DNA from: Cunninghamia lanceolata | Taxonomy: Eukaryota; Streptophyta; Pinopsida; Cupressales; Cupressaceae | DNA: 64,000 nucleotides | Assembly (NCBI GenBank): GCA_027924645.1 | Contig: BSBN01000334.1 | Location: 434,001-498,000, forward strand | Direction: 5' to 3' | Shown: positions 46,782 to 58,877 of the stretch, in pieces | Layout: every line of letters begins with the position of its first letter | Position numbering within the stretch: the first letter of the stretch is position 1 | The notes under the pieces: model-generated | What the model saw: only the letters and a program-made list of their open reading frames with translations | Databases searched by the model: none | What the model was told of the DNA's origin: nothing | Translations under genes and position numbers: made by a program

Positions 46782-49016
46782 CTATGAACTACTATCAAAT
46801 AATTGGTGACCCTTGCTTGGCCGTGAAGATGGAGAGCCAATCAATGACTCATCCTCTCTCTCCCATCGAGTCGACCTCTTCGACAGATATTTTTGCAGCT
46901 CCACCTATTAATATAATCAAACAATATGCACATTAATATAGAAAATATGAAATATATAACATCACATATGTAATCCATCACTTACCACTCGCTGATGATC
47001 CCTCTCAATCATCTTTTCTTTCTTCTCCATAGTTGGATAGGTTGGAGTTGTGAGCTCCTGTGAGAAGCATCAAGAAGCAAATTGACTAAACATAAATGTC
47101 ATTTATATACATCAAATGACATGAGATAAAATAAAAAATACAAAATGGCATTTACCTGTTACTGGCTCATACCTCAGTCAAAGGATTTGAAGACAACACA
47201 GCTGCAGCAATGCCTACCTGCGCTAACTTACGAAAATGAAGAGTTTCCATATTCAGCGTCTGAAAATAGAGTTCAAGGTTATTCGACCAAAATAGACCAA
47301 AATAGATACATAACATTATTTAAATGCATAATGATTACAAATGGTTAAATTCACCTTCATAAAAGTGGTTCTTCATCCAGGGGACCAAAGAAATCTTGGA
47401 GGTGCTGGTGAAGCTCCCTATTGAAATCATCAAATTGTCACTATATAATATTACCATTGATATATGTACTATATTTACGATCATGTGATAAATTGCATAC
47501 GTGCTGACTCGACCTCCTCTAATAACCTGCTAATGGACGGCTAACAAAGGTAGGATAAAGACTCTGACCTTGGAATTTCATTGCATAGACAATTACTTAC
47601 ATTAATTTTGACTTATAATATAGATAGTCATATAAAATTAATTACAAATTTCAAATAAGAATATATTAAATCAAGATGAAACTTGTAAAAAATTACCTAG
47701 GAGTCAACACCAAATGTATGTTGTACGACATCATCTGTGAGAACAAGATCACCCAATATGGATGTGTCCATCACTGGATGTTACCCTTGCGTCACAGCAT
47801 CCTGCCGAGAGTCCTGTCGCGAGTCCTATGTCCCATAATCGCATCGGTTCCCACATGAATTACACAAATGTGGAGACAAATGATGCCTGATGCTCTCACC
47901 CTCATTGGCCTAGATGAGATCATCATCATGTTGTGCTAGAGACTGCATGAGAGCACTCAATGAATGTAGTGTCTCCACCTCAACACTCTCCTTCAAAGTT
48001 GAAGGGAGTGACACATGTGTTGGCCTCATCAAGAGTCTAGGTACATAGTTTTGGTCTCGTTGTGCCCCCTCTCTATCTTGGGCAGAACCACCACCTCTGC
48101 CCTGGAACACTCAAATGTTAAAATAATTAGGAATCTTCTTGAGAACGAACTCACAATGGAGTTTCCTCAAGAAATATTGTGGCATCTCATTGTTGTTGCA
48201 TGGGCACTCGTCAAACACCATGTACCATCTATCCCAAAAGTTTTGAGATATATCTTCATTCCTACACCAATAAATAGGGAAGCGTTTGCAAGTCTATTCA
48301 AATCTTTGGCTAGTTTTAGGATTGATAAAGTGTGAACATAATGTAGATTTTGTAATTTTTAGGTCCTTCACTTGTTCGTAAGACAATTTGTCGGCATAGT
48401 ATTGCCGACACCTCTCCCTATAGTCATGATATTTGGTGATTTGGTTTGTCACCGATTCAGTGTGAGAAACAATCATCTCTAATGACTTCGCAAGCGCTCT
48501 CCTACGATCGGTGCTTACACTTGAATTATTTAGCATCTCAAGTAGGGTTTGAAGATATTTTTCATTTTCTTCTATTTGCCCTAAATAGTTTTCTTGTGTA
48601 TCTCATTCATGGTGAGGACGTGAAGGTGGGGGATTTTCAGGGTTTTCAGGGTTGTTTTGACCCTTCTCTATTGGATTTGTATTTTGTGCTACCTCATTGA
48701 CTGTATATTCAATATAAAAAACTAATAAAACATTGCAAAAGTCAAAAATTATTTTCAAACTCATAAAAATTAATCAAACTCTACCTTCTTCAGCTACTAG
48801 ACCCTCTACATTTGCTTCACGACATTTTCAGGAGTGGGTTTGATGAGGTGGCATTGTGAAAACGTCGATTACTCTTAGCACTTGCTTTATTTGCCCTTCC
48901 TTCAAAGCACTCACATTATTTGACTGATTTTTTCCTTGACAAACTATAGTTTTGGCCACAGGTATGAAATGATATGTTTTTTTGTTTGTTTTATGACAAT
49001 TATAACGTGAGCACAT
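46782..49016 (-). pseudogene. Unrecognised multi-exon gene remnant
   Basis: The minus strand reads as several coding-like exons with GT-AG junctions. A first exon (49,016 to about 48,783) ends VEGLVAEEG at a GTAGAG donor. The next begins after ATATACAG (about 48,702) with VNEVAQNTNPIEK and runs through EMLNNSSVSTDRRRALAKSL and HDYRERCRQYYADKLSYEQV. Later pieces are SLSALMQSLAQHDDDL, ELHQHLQDFFGPLDEEPLL, TLNMETLHFRKLAQVGIAAA, then an exon at 46986-47057 (ELTTPTYPTMEKKEKMIERD) with a GTAAGT donor, spliced to 46782-46904 (VELQKYLSKRSTRWEREDES). Many in-frame stops are present. I do not recognise the family. It could be a transposon-derived or a plant-specific gene; the coherent exon pattern suggests it was once spliced. 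Confidence 0.45.
46986..47057 (-). other. Best-supported exon of the minus-strand pseudogene
   Basis: Bounded by a TTCTCACAG acceptor and a GTAAGTG donor on the minus strand. 72 bp, codons open, encoding ELTTPTYPTMEKKEKMIERD followed by HQRV. The following exon (46782-46904) ends in TAG. Confidence 0.5.
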
Positions 49017-49260
49017 TATAATGCGCTTGCATTATAGCCTGCATGGGACCAAAAAGCCAAGGTGGTGACTTTTGGGTCCCACAACTTGGTGCATAAACCC
49101 TACATGAAAAGCATTTAAATGTTTGCCATTACTTCTTAATCTCAATTGTCAAGGTGTTGGCCGTGACTTCTGATTTTCAAATCCACATGAATTATTCCAC
49201 AACAAAAATAGAAAGCAACATAAGAAATGTATACCTTCCTTCATGGGATCGATCCATATA
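49017..49260. other. Spacer without features
   Basis: AT-rich; nothing recognisable. Confidence 0.4.
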
Positions 49261-49274
49261 AAGCTTTGATACCA
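49261..49274 (-). other. Initiator-Met-type primer-binding site
   Basis: The minus strand reads TGGTATCAAAGCTT, one base off the TGGTATCAGAGC site used by many plant Ty1/copia elements. It follows CCAACA and a two-base spacer, so an LTR edge begins at 49277. Confidence 0.6.
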
Positions 49275-49276
49275 AA

Positions 49277-50500
49277 TGTTGGTTTTACAATGCTTATTCC
49301 TAAATTAGGAGCAATGGAAAGTAACAAAATTTGTTGATCTAAAACACATAGAAGAATTCACCACCTTAATTAAACATAGAAGAATTCACCACCTTTTAAA
49401 AAAATTAAACATAGAAGAATAAGTGAAGGAGATAGAGAAGATAAGATGACATAAATACTTGGAAAAACTCTTTTGAGTAAGAAACCCACCACCAAAAGAA
49501 AACTAAAATATATTCCTTCAAAATAAACTTACAATAGATTGAGAAACTCCACTAATTGTGTAGCCCATGTGTTAACACTTTAATAGCATTAAACCTAAAC
49601 TAAAAGTCTACAAATCCCTAATAGATTTAGACCTAAACTAAAAGCCTACAAATCCCTACAATACAATCCAAATGATATCAAAACATTATGCCAAGGGTTA
49701 TATTTATAAAATTTTGCCATTCTATAAACCACTTATTATTTCAACAAAACCTTGGGCTACTTTTGACACCCCTCACAAGAAGTCAACAATCCAAAAATAG
49801 AATATAACTCTCAATTTGTAAAATTCCACCTTTGAATCCACCAATTTGGGTGGTACACTTATTGAGATCTTCTTAAAACATACCCTTCACACAAGGACAT
49901 CCTTTAGCAAGACTTGTAGAATATTTCCATTCAACCATTTCTACAACCCACCATGATTGAAACTATACAAGATATTTCTTTCTCTCCATCTAAAACTTCA
50001 TGCTTTTCAATTATTTAGGAAGCTCTCTCGATAATTATATTATTGACCCACAAGGTGATCTAGAAATCAAAATCCAACCAATCCTTTGACATGGTGTGAT
50101 AAATGAAAATTTATATCTTTATTTTCTACAAACAAACCTTTGGAAGGCATTTTTTCTTTGAGCTCTATCTTTTGAAATGGTTTCTTCTTATGGGTTTCAT
50201 AGTGATCTAGAAATCAAAATCCAACCAATCCTTTGACATGGTGTGATAAATGAAAATTTATATCTTTATTTTCTACAAACAAACCTTTGGAAGACATTTT
50301 TTTTTTGAGCTCTATCTTTTGAAATGGTTTCTTCTTATGGGTTTCATAGTGATCTAGAAATCAAAATCCAACCAATCCTTTGACATGGTGTGATAAAAGA
50401 AAATTTATATCTTTATTTTCTACAAACAAACCTTTGGAAGACATTTTTTCTTTGAGCTCTATCTTTTGAAATGGTTTCTTCTTATGGGTTTCATAGTAAT
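49277..50500 (-). mobile_element. Ty1/copia-like LTR remnant
   Basis: The 3' edge of an LTR (minus strand ...CCAACA) lies next to the PBS at 49261-49274. The other LTR end was not located; the right limit given is only where LTR-like sequence passes into T-rich repeats. No copia coding sequence is visible on the PBS side, so most of the element is lost. An internal direct repeat GAAGAATTCACCACCTT occurs at about 49,352 and 49,381. Confidence 0.4.
50053..50498. repeat. Three tandem copies of a 149-bp unit
   Basis: Each unit runs from GTGATCTAGAAATCAAAATC to TTATGGGTTTCATA. Units begin near 50,053, 50,202 and 50,351 and differ by only a few bases, so the triplication is recent compared with the surroundings. 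Confidence 0.9.
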
Positions 50501-50504
50501 TAAA

Positions 50505-50900
50505 ATTTGGTTTATATTTTTTATTTTGTCCAATTTCTTTTTTGGTTCCATAGTTTATATCATTTTCTTATTTTCAATTTCTTTTTTGGTTTTTATGTTT
50601 TACTTTTTTTTCAATTTCTTTTTTTGTTTTTTTTTTTTCTAATTTCTTTTTTGGTTTTTATTTTTTATTTTTTCTAATTTATTTTTTGGTTTTTATTTTT
50701 TATTTTTTCCAATTTCTTTTTTGGTTCCATAGTTTTTGTGATTTTGTTATTTTCAATCTCTTTTTTTGGTTTTTATTTTTATTTTTTCCAATGTCTTTTT
50801 TAGTTTTTATTTTTTATTTTTTCCAATTTCTTTTTTGGTTTTTTTTTTTATTTTTTCCAATTTCTTTTTTGGTTCCATAGTTTTTATGATTTTCTTATTA
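50505..50900. repeat. T-rich simple-sequence tract
   Basis: Irregular repeats of TTTCTTTTTTGGTTTTTATTT with CCAATTTC interspersed. The Phe-rich ORF at 50686-50880 is an artefact of this composition. Confidence 0.85.
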
Positions 50901-51309
50901 TCAAGTTCTTTTTAAATCACCAAAAATATCAAACAAAAAAAAAATTAAAAAATTAAAATGATGGAAAAAATAAACTATAGAAAAAAGATATCCCTCAGCG
51001 TACTTTAGATATATTTTTTTAAAATATAAATATACTAGTGCTAATAATCCAAAGTTGGCACATGTCCATGGGGGGAGACAGTAAGAGAAAGAATATTTCA
51101 AATTATGGCTCAGTTTGGGCATTAATGGTTGATATTGTCCTATAACAATACAAGATGATAGAAATGATGGGTTCTATTGGTTCTATTAAAGCACAAATCA
51201 TCTTTAAGAATAATAGCTATATGAGTAGGTGGAGCCTCTCCTAATTCTCTTAAGATTTCCTATAACAAATCTGGCCTTTCCTCTGGACACATAGGCAATT
51301 AAATTCAAA

Positions 51310-51470
51310 GGTCTTTCAAATCAAAGGAGAGAGAAATAGAGGGAGAGATGGAGAGATAGAGAGGGATGTTGAAAGAGAGAGAGGTAGAGAGACAGAGACA
51401 GAGAGACAAAGAGAAACAGAGAGATACAAAGGGGGACAAATAGATATATAAAGAGGTAGAGAGATAAAAA
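51310..51470. repeat. GA-rich microsatellite
   Basis: Degenerate (GAGAGA)n with GAGAGATAGAGAGG-type interruptions. Ser/Leu-rich minus-strand ORFs here are artefacts. Confidence 0.9.
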
Positions 51471-52851
51471 GGCATATATGCACACATGCAACAAAGCCCA
51501 TACACATGCAAATAGTTGACCAAAACAATAAAAGGAAAAAAAAGTTTGTCATCTCCATAACTATTTTTACCCATTGCTATTCAAAACTAACTAAATTGTT
51601 AATCATGTCAACATATTTAATCTACTTCATTTCACCCTCACCCTTGCCAAAAGTGTATGCTCTCTTCCCAAATATAATAAATGGTCATGTACTAGTACCA
51701 CTAATTACTTCTTTTCTACATGCAATCTTGACGTACCCATTGCGTGTCAAGGCCTTGATGACATGATTAATTCAATTGGATGACAGACCTCTTTTTGAGT
51801 TAAAAAAGTTTTGCAAGGCTAGATTAAATGCAAATTCAAACAAATCAAAAGTTTTTCCCTTCAAATTAAATATTTTTAGACAATTACGAATTCTCAATCT
51901 AAAATTATACCATGTCTAAATTTAATTTTTATCTATTTGAGTTCCAAATTATGCAAATGTGTCAAATTATAAAAACAATGACGGTCACTAAGTTTGATCG
52001 ATCTTTCTATCATGTGCCACCCCATGAGAGGATGCATGATGGTAACCTAGATGACAAATAAACATGAAGTAGCTACTGACCATGCTTATATTTGCAAGAG
52101 AATGTCTATTCAATGTAGGTGTCAAGATGTGAAATATGAGGCTTGTGATAAACAAACATACATGCTTTAAATAATATGCATAGATGCCGACTAATGGAAT
52201 GTAAGTGAACTCAGGTGTAGTGCATGAAAAAGAATCTAGAAAAGAGATGCATGCAAATAGAGAATAGCCACCAAACATGGAAGCTCACACATTTAAAGTA
52301 GATACTAACCAAAAGACAAGATCTTAAATCCGTTAAAATGATGAAAATTAATTCATGACACTCAAGAACACAAAAAATTATATGCGCATACGGATAAGAC
52401 AATCATCATTCAAAGACAGAGAACTGCCAAAACTCTTCGGCGTACCTCTTCGGCGTACCCATTGCACACCAAGGTGCGATTGCTAGTATAATTCTTCCCT
52501 TGTACCTATGTGGAGTATGAAGTAGTCTACTATAAACCACAATCAGATACACGCGCCAAATTGGTTTTTACGTCTTCAAAAACTTACCTCAGTGCATTCT
52601 GCTAATTGAGTGACATAACATCTGTCATGCAGTTCATAACGTTTTACCACGTCTATAGTGAAAAACATGTATGGCCTCCACGTAACCAATTGGCTGTGCA
52701 TCTCTCAAGCTTACAAAACCGCAATTTGATTGCATACCCAGTTCAACATACAGGGCAGCAGAAACAAGCATTATATCAGGCAATTGTTGTGGTATATACT
52801 TAGAAAGGATAGTAATATTATGAAAGGATAGTAATATTATAGTCTAGCAGA
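51471..52851. other. Region upstream of the GAD exons
   Basis: No gene recognised. A short direct repeat CTCTTCGGCGTACC occurs at 52,434 and 52,446. TATATA at about 52,793 is 59 bp before the GAD ATG and could be a TATA box with a very short leader; this is weak. GATAGTAATATTATGAAAG is partly duplicated near 52,808-52,840. Confidence 0.35.
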
Positions 52852-52955
52852 ATGGTTCTTAGCTCCATCTCATCACCCAATCAAGGCAGAGAAGATGAAG
52901 ACGAAAGAATTCATTCAACGTTTGCGTCTCGCTATGTCCAGTCTACTCCACCAAG

Positions 52956-53135
52956 GTTTGTGTATTGTTTGATTTCGTATTTTACTTGATTTTCGATAGT
53001 TCCGTATATGTATAAAGATTTTGTTATGTTTTTCATCTTGACTAAAAAGAAACAAAATATACAGTTTTTCATTTTAAATTTCAGATTTGTTTAACCATCT
53101 TGGAAAGAGGGAAAAAAATTGGTCGATGCGTGCAG
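52956..53135 (+). other. GAD intron 1
   Basis: GTTTGTG donor and GTGCAG acceptor; phase 2. Splicing restores Arg-Tyr-Lys-Met. Confidence 0.8.
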
Positions 53136-53340
53136 GTATAAAATGCCAGAGAAATCCATTCCAAAGGATGCAGCTTATCAACTCATCAGTGACGAGTTAA
53201 TGCTGCATAAAAACCCTAGTCTGAACCTTGCATCCTTTGTGACAACATGGATGGAGCCTGAATGTGATAAACTCATATTGCAGTCCTTGAATAAGAACTA
53301 TATAGACATGGATGAGTACCCTGTTACATCTGAGCTGCAG

Positions 53341-53442
53341 GTTTCGATTCTTTTCAAACTTTATATCTAAATAATTTGGAACTCTTATTGTCTAAATCAT
53401 AAGAGTGCTCTGACATTGGTAATTTATGATGTGTGCATACAG
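53341..53442 (+). other. GAD intron 2
   Basis: GTTTCG donor and CATACAG acceptor; phase 0. Joins SELQ to DRCIN as in plant GADs. Confidence 0.8.
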
Positions 53443-53889
53443 GACAGGTGTATTAATATGATTGCCAGGTTATTCAACTCACAACAGAAGGATGGGGAGA
53501 ATGCGGTAGGAGTTGGCACTATTGGATCTTCAGAGGCAATAATGCTAGCTGGACTTGCTTTCAAAAAGAAATGGCAGAACAAGCGCAAGGCAGAGGGGGA
53601 ACCCTTCGACAAGCCCCAACATAGTGACTGGAGCTAATGTACAGGTAGGTAAGGACCTAAGGTTATGTGTAGGATACTAATTGCAAAATTGTGCTATAAC
53701 AACTATAATGCTGTACTTCATTACCACTTGTGAAAGAAATTCATGGAGCTATAAAGGCAAGTGTTTTCATTTACAACTTTTGGACTGTAAAAATAAAGGA
53801 TGGCACTCAGAATCCCTTGAAACAAGGGTTGATATTTAAAATTCAATAAATGCAGGTGTTCTAAACATGTTTAAGTGAGGCTACAAAAT

Positions 53890-54720
53890 TTCAAGACAGT
53901 ATGGTGAGGCTGGGGGCTTTGCTTAAACATCAAATGGTATAATAGTCAAACAGTTAATTCTGAAAGTGATAAAATGAGAATTGAATCTAGAACCACCTCT
54001 TTCAAAGAAGACAGCTTTACCAATCATCCTATCACTTCAACTACACATTTAAGACAGTATGGGGATGCTCTACTTAAACATCAAACCATCTCTTTCAAAG
54101 AAGACAGCTTTACCAATCATCCTATCACTTCAACTACACATTTAAGACCGTATGGGGATGCTCTACTTAAACATCAAACCATCTAATGGTCAAGACAGCT
54201 TTACCAATCATCCTTACCACTTCAACTAGACATTTACTATACTGTCTTCTAGTCTGAAAGTGATAAAAATGAGAATTGGATCTAGGACCACCTCTTTCAA
54301 AGAAGACAGCTTAACCAATCATCTCTTCACTTCGACTACACATGTATAAACATATTTACTACACTAAGACAGTATGGGGAGGCTCTATTGAAACATCAAA
54401 CCATGTAATGGTCAAACAGTTAATATTATTACACTAAGTAAGGGGAGGCTCTATTTAAACATCAAACCATGTAATGGTCAAACAGTTAATATTACTACAC
54501 TAAGACAGTATGGGGAGGCTCTATTTAAACATCAAACCATGTAATGTTCAAACAGTTAATATTACTACACTAAGACAGTATGAGGAGACACTATTTAAAC
54601 ATCAAACAATGTAATGGTCAAACAGTTAACAGTTAAAATTACTAAACTAAGACAGTATAGGGAGGCTCTATTTAAACATCAAACCATGTAACTGTCAAAC
54701 AGATGTGATTAAATAATATT
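53890..54720. repeat. Tandem repeats of about 70-75 bp downstream of GAD exon 3
   Basis: Units with GACAGTATGGGGAGGCTCTA and AAACATCAAACCATGTAATG begin near 54,368, 54,439 (partly deleted), 54,504, 54,574 and 54,651. Less regular units with TTTCAAAGAAGACAGCTTTA lie at 53,990, 54,090, 54,185 and 54,295. If the GAD gene continues, this array lies in its third intron. Confidence 0.8.
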
Positions 54721-54774
54721 TGAAGCTGACAGTTAATAGTAATTTTGGATGTGATAAATTATATTTGAAGCTTG

Positions 54775-54950
54775 AACCACCTTCTCCAAAGAAGACAGCT
54801 TTATCAATCATCCTACCACCTCAACTACACATTTAGTCGCCCTATTTTTAAAAACAAAAAATTGTCTTCTACAAAGAAGACGGCTCTATCAATCGTCCTA
54901 CCACCCAACTATACATTTAGTCGCCCTATTTTTAAAAACAAAAAATTTAC
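54775..54950. repeat. Two tandem copies of an 80-odd-bp unit
   Basis: AAAGAAGAC(A/G)GCT and ATTTAGTCGCCCTATTTTTA occur twice (near 54,788 and 54,868). They share AAGAAGACAGCTTTA with the preceding array. Confidence 0.75.
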
Positions 54951-55114
54951 CTTTGACCTTAACAGTTTGATATTTAAGAATAACCTTACGGGGAAAATAG
55001 GTGTTTAAACCATCTCGCATTTCCAAACCCATTATCAGCCCAAATTTTATCAAGTTTTTGCGTTTGATGCATGTAAGATCTAACATGTTTATTGGCTCTG
55101 TGGTGGCGCCCTGC

Positions 55115-55255
55115 CTTTTTCTAGGTTATTTTGGCTGGGTGGCATCATTACAATTGCATTACTACTGAAACATAGCTACTAGGGTTAGGGTTGTTTTGGT
55201 TGGATGGCATCATCAAAATTGCATTACTACTGAAACATGGCTACTAGGGTTTAAA
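55115..55255. repeat. Two tandem copies of a roughly 72-bp unit
   Basis: TTTTGG(C/T)TGG(G/A)TGGCATCAT with ATTGCATTACTACTGAAACA, each ending GCTACTAGGGTT, occurs twice. Confidence 0.8.
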
Positions 55256-56335
55256 CTTTAAATTCATGCCACTCTCTCGAAATCTCCAAACCAAATTGAG
55301 TTGGGGAAATCTTCTTTCCATGGTGACATTAGTGAGTTTTTATTGATCCCCTTTGGATTGCCTTCCTTTAGTAGCCCGTCCCTACTCCTTCAAAGACTCA
55401 AAATTTCAGCCACGCTAGAACTAAGTATCGGAATAGAATCATTGCAAGATTTTGGTCCATTAGTCCAAACCTCTAAAGTAGATAATCCCATCTACTTACA
55501 TACATAACGAAAAGCAAATCGTAGTTACAGATTTGAGAACAATCACATGAATTTCATAAAGAAAGGTCGGTGAACCCAAATGATCCTCAGCATAAGGAAC
55601 AAAGCATGGGAATAAAAACCATTAACTCATCTTAAATTAAACAAGAACAATTTCCATAACTTCCTGCATACACTCACTAGAGGCCTCTTAAGTCTCTAAA
55701 CTTAAAAGAGGGGCATCTTAGCATCCATTCACATAGGCAATGGGTGGCTGAAATTAGATTTAACAAAGTTGACAAAGGGTAGGGAAAGAGCATCGACTTG
55801 GAATTTGCTTTAGTATGTAACAAAGCATTCAAATAAAATGAGAAGAAGGGTAAAGGGATACTAACCGGATGGAGGAGTTGATAAAGAGATGTTTTCCTTT
55901 GACTAGAGCGACCATGTCACAAGGTTTGATGGCCGTAGTGCAGCTAAGAAGGATAGAGAAGTTGTAACATAGGTGTATGAGCCTAAGGTGCTGATATGCT
56001 AAAAACTGTATTCCTCTTTTAGATTCGGCAGACCTATGTTGTGAATATTTGATTGTTTGGGGTCTTCATCCTCTTGAAGTGAATTATTGAGCCTTTGTTG
56101 TGAAAAATAAGTTATTTTTCTGGGTGAAGTGTCTTTTCATCTTCTCGAGGTGAATTATGGAGCTATTCATAAGAACTAATGTAATTGGCTAAAAGGTATC
56201 TGATTGTGAAATTCACATTCTAGCATACAATCTGGTGAAAATACCCAATATCCAACTATTTGGCCAAGGTCAAAAAGTTCAAACATGGATGAAATAGTAA
56301 CAAAATGGGTCCAATGATTAAAAAAAGATTTAAGG
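55256..56335. other. Spacer without recognisable genes
   Basis: Short ORFs only. Nothing identified. Confidence 0.4.
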
Positions 56336-56610
56336 GGGCCTACGAAGAATGTTCAGTGATAGCTATGTGATGATAAGGAAGAATAATGGTAAAAGAGGGA
56401 TGAAATGGTTTGGAAGGTAAAAAAATATGTGATTATAGGGGAGAATAATGGTAAAAGAGGGATAAAATGGTTTAAAAGGTAAGAAGATTACAAGGGCATA
56501 GGGAGGATGGTCAATGATAGTCAAACATGTGATGATAAGGGACAATAGTGGTAAAGGAGTGACAAAATGGTCAAATATGAGATGATAGGGGAGAATAATG
56601 CCCCCAATAT
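56336..56610. repeat. Degenerate repeats GTGATGATAAGG / GAATAATGGTAAAAGAGG
   Basis: Four irregular copies of GAGAATAATGGTAAAAGAGG-like words near 56,380, 56,440, 56,535 and 56,589, with AAATGGT following in the first three. Confidence 0.6.
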
Positions 56611-57900
56611 GATTTTTTATATTTTCTGCTTTTTTTGGTTTATTTTGGATGTTATCAAACTGAAAAAAAAGTATAAATATAGATAGCTACAGCTACTTAT
56701 AATAACATTGAACAGCAACTATCAAAATGGACTTATCAATATAGGAACCCCAATTTTATTCATCCACAGCACTAAAATGTTTACAATGTGAATATACTGA
56801 TCTGGAAATGCAAATTCAGAATTACATAGGATAGATATCAACTGACTGAACTCAGTATAGCAGATTTGGAATGTAATGGTCTGAATGTGATGGATGTTGG
56901 TAGACTGCGGCCAGACAGTCTGTATCTCAAACCCCTTCGCTGTCCCAAGGATGTTTGGCAGATCTGCCTTAGGGCAAACCGTATGATCCCAACCAGATCT
57001 GTAAATGACTCTTGAATGAAGCAATCTGCCTGCAAAATAGCTACTATAAACCCTCAACAATGACGGTGGACTGATACAATCTCTCCTCCTATGAATCGCT
57101 GCTCATAATGGGTGTGGTGAGACTATGATGCTAGCACTGCTGGTTCTGCCCTTTAGCCACTGGTAAATCAGCGAACATGCAGCATGTATAAGTCTGAATT
57201 TCAATAACAAACCTTCCTAGTAGGCGCCCAAATGACCTCTGTATTTGCTGAGTGCTCCTCTAAATGTTCCCAACTGATTTGTGTGATGATCCAAACTCCT
57301 CGTTAATGTCCCAAGTGTGGTGATTAATTTGCTTATGTTCCAATGTTTGGTATGATCAGTGCTGATAACTCCAGGCGGCAGAGTATAGGGTTAGTTTTTA
57401 GCTGCAATCACTCCCTTGAGGCTGCAGCAAACAGTATATGGCTGGCGGCAGAGTTAACACAAATTAACAGCCAGTCTTTTTTGCTGTGAACTCCAAACAG
57501 CACAACCAATAAGTGCTGCGATCACCCTAGATCAGTGATAGAAAAGGCTGAGCCCAAGTGTAAAGACCTCAAACAACTGCGGCCACTTCAATGAAGGTTG
57601 CAAATGACCAATGGATTGAGGCAGCTTCTCAATTATGTACTGCAAACTCTGAAAAGTGAAGGTTTTCATCTTCACTTTCGGAAATAAACCCAAAAGGGTT
57701 TTGGTCAACCTGAATCGCGACGAAGTGAAAGGGTTTTTGGTCATCTGAATTGCGACCAAGTGAAAGGGTTTGTTTTTCGTCCTTCCATGCCTTACATTGA
57801 ACAAACTGCTCAAATCTCAAAATTGGATGTAAAAAAATAACTTGAATGACTCTCAAATGAGGATAGGGGAAAAGAACCCATAGGTGTGATAGTTTCAATG
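56611..57900. other. Spacer with a short internal repeat
   Basis: No gene recognised. AAGTGAAAGGGTTT preceded by GAAT(C/T)GCGAC occurs twice (near 57,724 and 57,758). The minus-strand ORF at 56722-57060 has no known motif. Confidence 0.35.
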
Positions 57901-58870
57901 GTTGGGAGGGTAATTGTCATAGTTTGATCCATTAGTAGAACATATTTTCATTATTGCTTGAATATAAAAATATCAATAAAAGTAATTTTTTGTATTAATA
58001 ACTATTGCTTTTAAACCTATCAAACATGTATCATTGATAGACCAATTTTTTTCCAATTGCCCATTCAATAGTACAAAATGAACAAACATCCAGTTTCAAC
58101 TTTTAGCTTTAAATGGAACAAAAGATAATATAATTTATTCCAAATAAAATTCACATCTGAATTTATAACAAAACTATATTAAAATATTATGTTCAAATTT
58201 GTACAATCTTCCAATTACTTTGTCCACCTATAGACACATTCTTGTCAATATCAATACATGCTTCTTACTCTATATAAAATATTAAATGTACAACAACTGG
58301 TCCCCAACCAATTAATTTGGTATTGTAATGAACAATGACAAGGTACCCAACTTGACATAATTACAAAATTTTATTTCTAATAAATGAGTCCATCTCTCCC
58401 AAATATTGAGCAATAAATGCCCAACTTGGAGACTTCAACAACCGGATTCAGAGTACCTGTAAAATAAATGAACAGATGTGAGGCTCACCATTTAAAAAAT
58501 CAAATCAAAAAATTAATGACACCAAATTTAAAAAATGTATCCATGCCCATTTCAAATGAAAATCAAATCACACAATTAATAGATTAAATTTAAAAATTGG
58601 CTCTCTATCCGTGGAACGCTAAATTTCAAAAAATTGGAGGAAATTAATCTATAAAATGAACCAATGTTCATATCTATCATTTTCATTCTAACGAGACAGA
58701 AAGAATATCAGACCTGCAACAAGTATCAGAATATCAGACCTGCAAACTGCTACAAGGCTTAGGTGGCACATTGTCTTCTTCTCAAATCAGGTTTTTATAT
58801 TTATTTCTATAATATATATTGATACGTTACCAAGTAATATTAGCTTCTTGGTAGACAAAAATATTTTTGA
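57901..58870. other. AT-rich spacer
   Basis: Nothing recognised. AATATCAGACCTGCAA is duplicated near 58,707 and 58,731. Confidence 0.4.
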
Positions 58871-58877
58871 TTCCTTT

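Larger units (their letters stand above)
52852..53644 (+). pseudogene. GAD: Glutamate decarboxylase, exons 1-3 (frameshifted)
   Basis: Glutamate decarboxylase converts L-glutamate to GABA with pyridoxal phosphate in the cytosol; plant forms carry a C-terminal calmodulin-binding tail. Exon 1 (52852-52955) encodes MVLSSISS... and HSTFASRYV, matching the plant GAD N-terminus. Exon 2 (53136-53340) encodes [36 protein letters not shown] and [11 protein letters not shown]. Exon 3 (53443-53644) encodes [32 protein letters not shown] and [15 protein letters not shown]. Splice sites are GT-AG and phases fit (104 + 205 nt = 103 codons). At the C run 53614-53617 one extra base shifts the frame, so the expected NIVTGANVQ end is read as QHSDWS-stop. 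The PLP-lysine exon and calmodulin-binding exon are not visible downstream. It is either a pseudogene fragment, a true gene with very long introns, or an assembly error. Confidence 0.85.

Noticed and set aside
50686..50880. Phe-rich 64-codon ORF
   Set aside because: Artefact of the T-rich simple sequence.
51305..51574. Ser/Leu-rich minus-strand ORFs
   Set aside because: Translation of the GA microsatellite in two frames.
53974..54186. 70-codon repetitive ORF with TSFKEDSFTNHPITSTTHLR
   Set aside because: It is a reading of the 90-bp tandem repeats after GAD exon 3, not a protein gene.
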